From CBDHGY01 sp965263325 (GTDB taxonomy: Bacteria; Pseudomonadota; Alphaproteobacteria; Caulobacterales; Hyphomonadaceae): a DNA stretch of 64,000 nucleotides. Of the stretch, positions 63,800-64,000 are shown one piece after another. The stretch's first letter is position 1. Every line of letters starts with the position of its first letter. The notes beneath the pieces were generated by a model that saw only the letters and a program-made list of their open reading frames with translations, was not told the origin of the DNA and made no database searches. The stretch is from positions 3,162,001-3,226,000 of the forward strand of contig CBDHGY010000002.1 in assembly GCA_965263325.1 (NCBI GenBank), given 5' to 3'. The translations under genes and the position numbers were made by a program.

Positions 63800-64000
63800 A
63801 TGTTTACTGGTCTCGTCACAGATGTTGGTACGATCCGAAAAGCGGAGCACCGTAACGGTCTCACGAGGTTGAGGTTGAGAGCAGCTATGCGCTCAGCGAT
63901 ATCGAAATGGGGGCTTCAATCATGCACTCTGGAGTTTGCTTGACGGTAGTTGATATGGGGGAGGCTGAGCGCGGAGCGTGGTTCGCTGTCGAAGCTGTGC
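63800..64000 (+). pseudogene. ribE: riboflavin synthase alpha chain, partial at window edge, apparent frameshift
   Basis: Starts MFTGLVTDVGTIRKAEHRNG, the riboflavin synthase N-terminus; the enzyme dismutates two lumazines to riboflavin. After about codon 24 the family sequence continues in another frame (VESSYALSDIEMGASI, HSGVCLTVVDMG, WFAVEAV). Adding one G at 63873-63874 (AGG to AGGG) restores it. The gene runs off the right edge. Since riboflavin synthesis is normally essential, a sequence error is the likeliest cause. Confidence 0.82.

Overview
The window reads as chromosomal DNA of an alphaproteobacterium, most likely from the Hyphomonadaceae / Caulobacterales side. This rests on gene content and order, not on a database search. 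Supporting points are a C4-pathway 5-aminolevulinate synthase (hemA) with an aspartate-rich, Mg-type porphobilinogen synthase (hemB), the block rpoZ-rsh-pyrE-pdxJ-acpS-rnc-era-recO, a DnaG that has lost most zinc ligands, an LdtR-like MarR regulator and several lineage-typical small lipoproteins. Base composition looks moderate to high GC by eye (not computed). No tRNA, rRNA, CRISPR array, insertion sequence or prophage was recognised.

Layout. 0-9.5 kb: an extensin-like protein, parC, lemA, hemB, a membrane TIR-domain protein, an acetyltransferase, two tandem PilZ proteins, 3-hydroxyisobutyryl-CoA hydrolase with a coupled NTF2-like protein, and a MarR regulator behind a perfect palindrome. 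9.6-13.3 kb: hemA, glyA-nrdR. 13.4-19.2 kb: an accessory envelope and signalling block with a PKD/TolB-propeller lipoprotein, a small lipoprotein, a NarL-type response regulator and a 7TMR-DISM histidine kinase. Two near-identical GC-rich palindromes, 41 bp apart, sit in the divergent promoter between the lipoproteins. 19.4-27.4 kb: a family-5 uracil-DNA glycosylase and the rpoZ-to-recO block, largely with overlapping stop and start codons. 27.4-39.8 kb: lysC, ubiG, DUF924, a Gfo/Idh oxidoreductase, an MBL hydrolase, a PqiA-like protein, an M48 protease, a TetR regulator, carA, a YqeY protein, a wax-ester-synthase-type acyltransferase with a histone-H1-like tail, and a hydrolase. 39.9-46.9 kb: dnaG and rpoD (sigma-70 with a long Lys/Ala/Pro N-terminal tail), an exported DEDDh-exonuclease/NTF2 fusion and a second, differently built TIR protein. 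47.1-50.1 kb: an arsenosugar-type gene set (arsM and two glycosyltransferases) with panD between them. 50.2-55.5 kb: a family-4 UDG, ETF-quinone oxidoreductase, a monooxygenase-fold protein, an enoyl-CoA hydratase and L-serine dehydratase. 56.4-61.0 kb: a metallophosphoesterase, a TonB-dependent receptor and a glycerophosphodiesterase that look like one uptake unit. 61.2-64 kb: a small catabolic operon (SDR, alpha/beta hydrolase, DsbA-like isomerase) and the start of riboflavin synthase.

The most striking quality signal is at the right end. Five separate single-base indels interrupt four recognisable genes between about 60.3 and 63.9 kb, and I found none in the 60 kb before. Because riboflavin synthase is among them, sequencing error at a low-coverage or contig-end stretch is the simplest reading, with real decay as the alternative.

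The best candidates for new biology are the two architecturally distinct membrane-anchored TIR proteins, the secreted exonuclease-like/NTF2 fusion with a damaged active site, the twin palindromes beside an orphan-looking two-component system, the H1-like tails on RpoD and on the acyltransferase less than 4 kb away, and the split arsenosugar cluster without a visible arsS.
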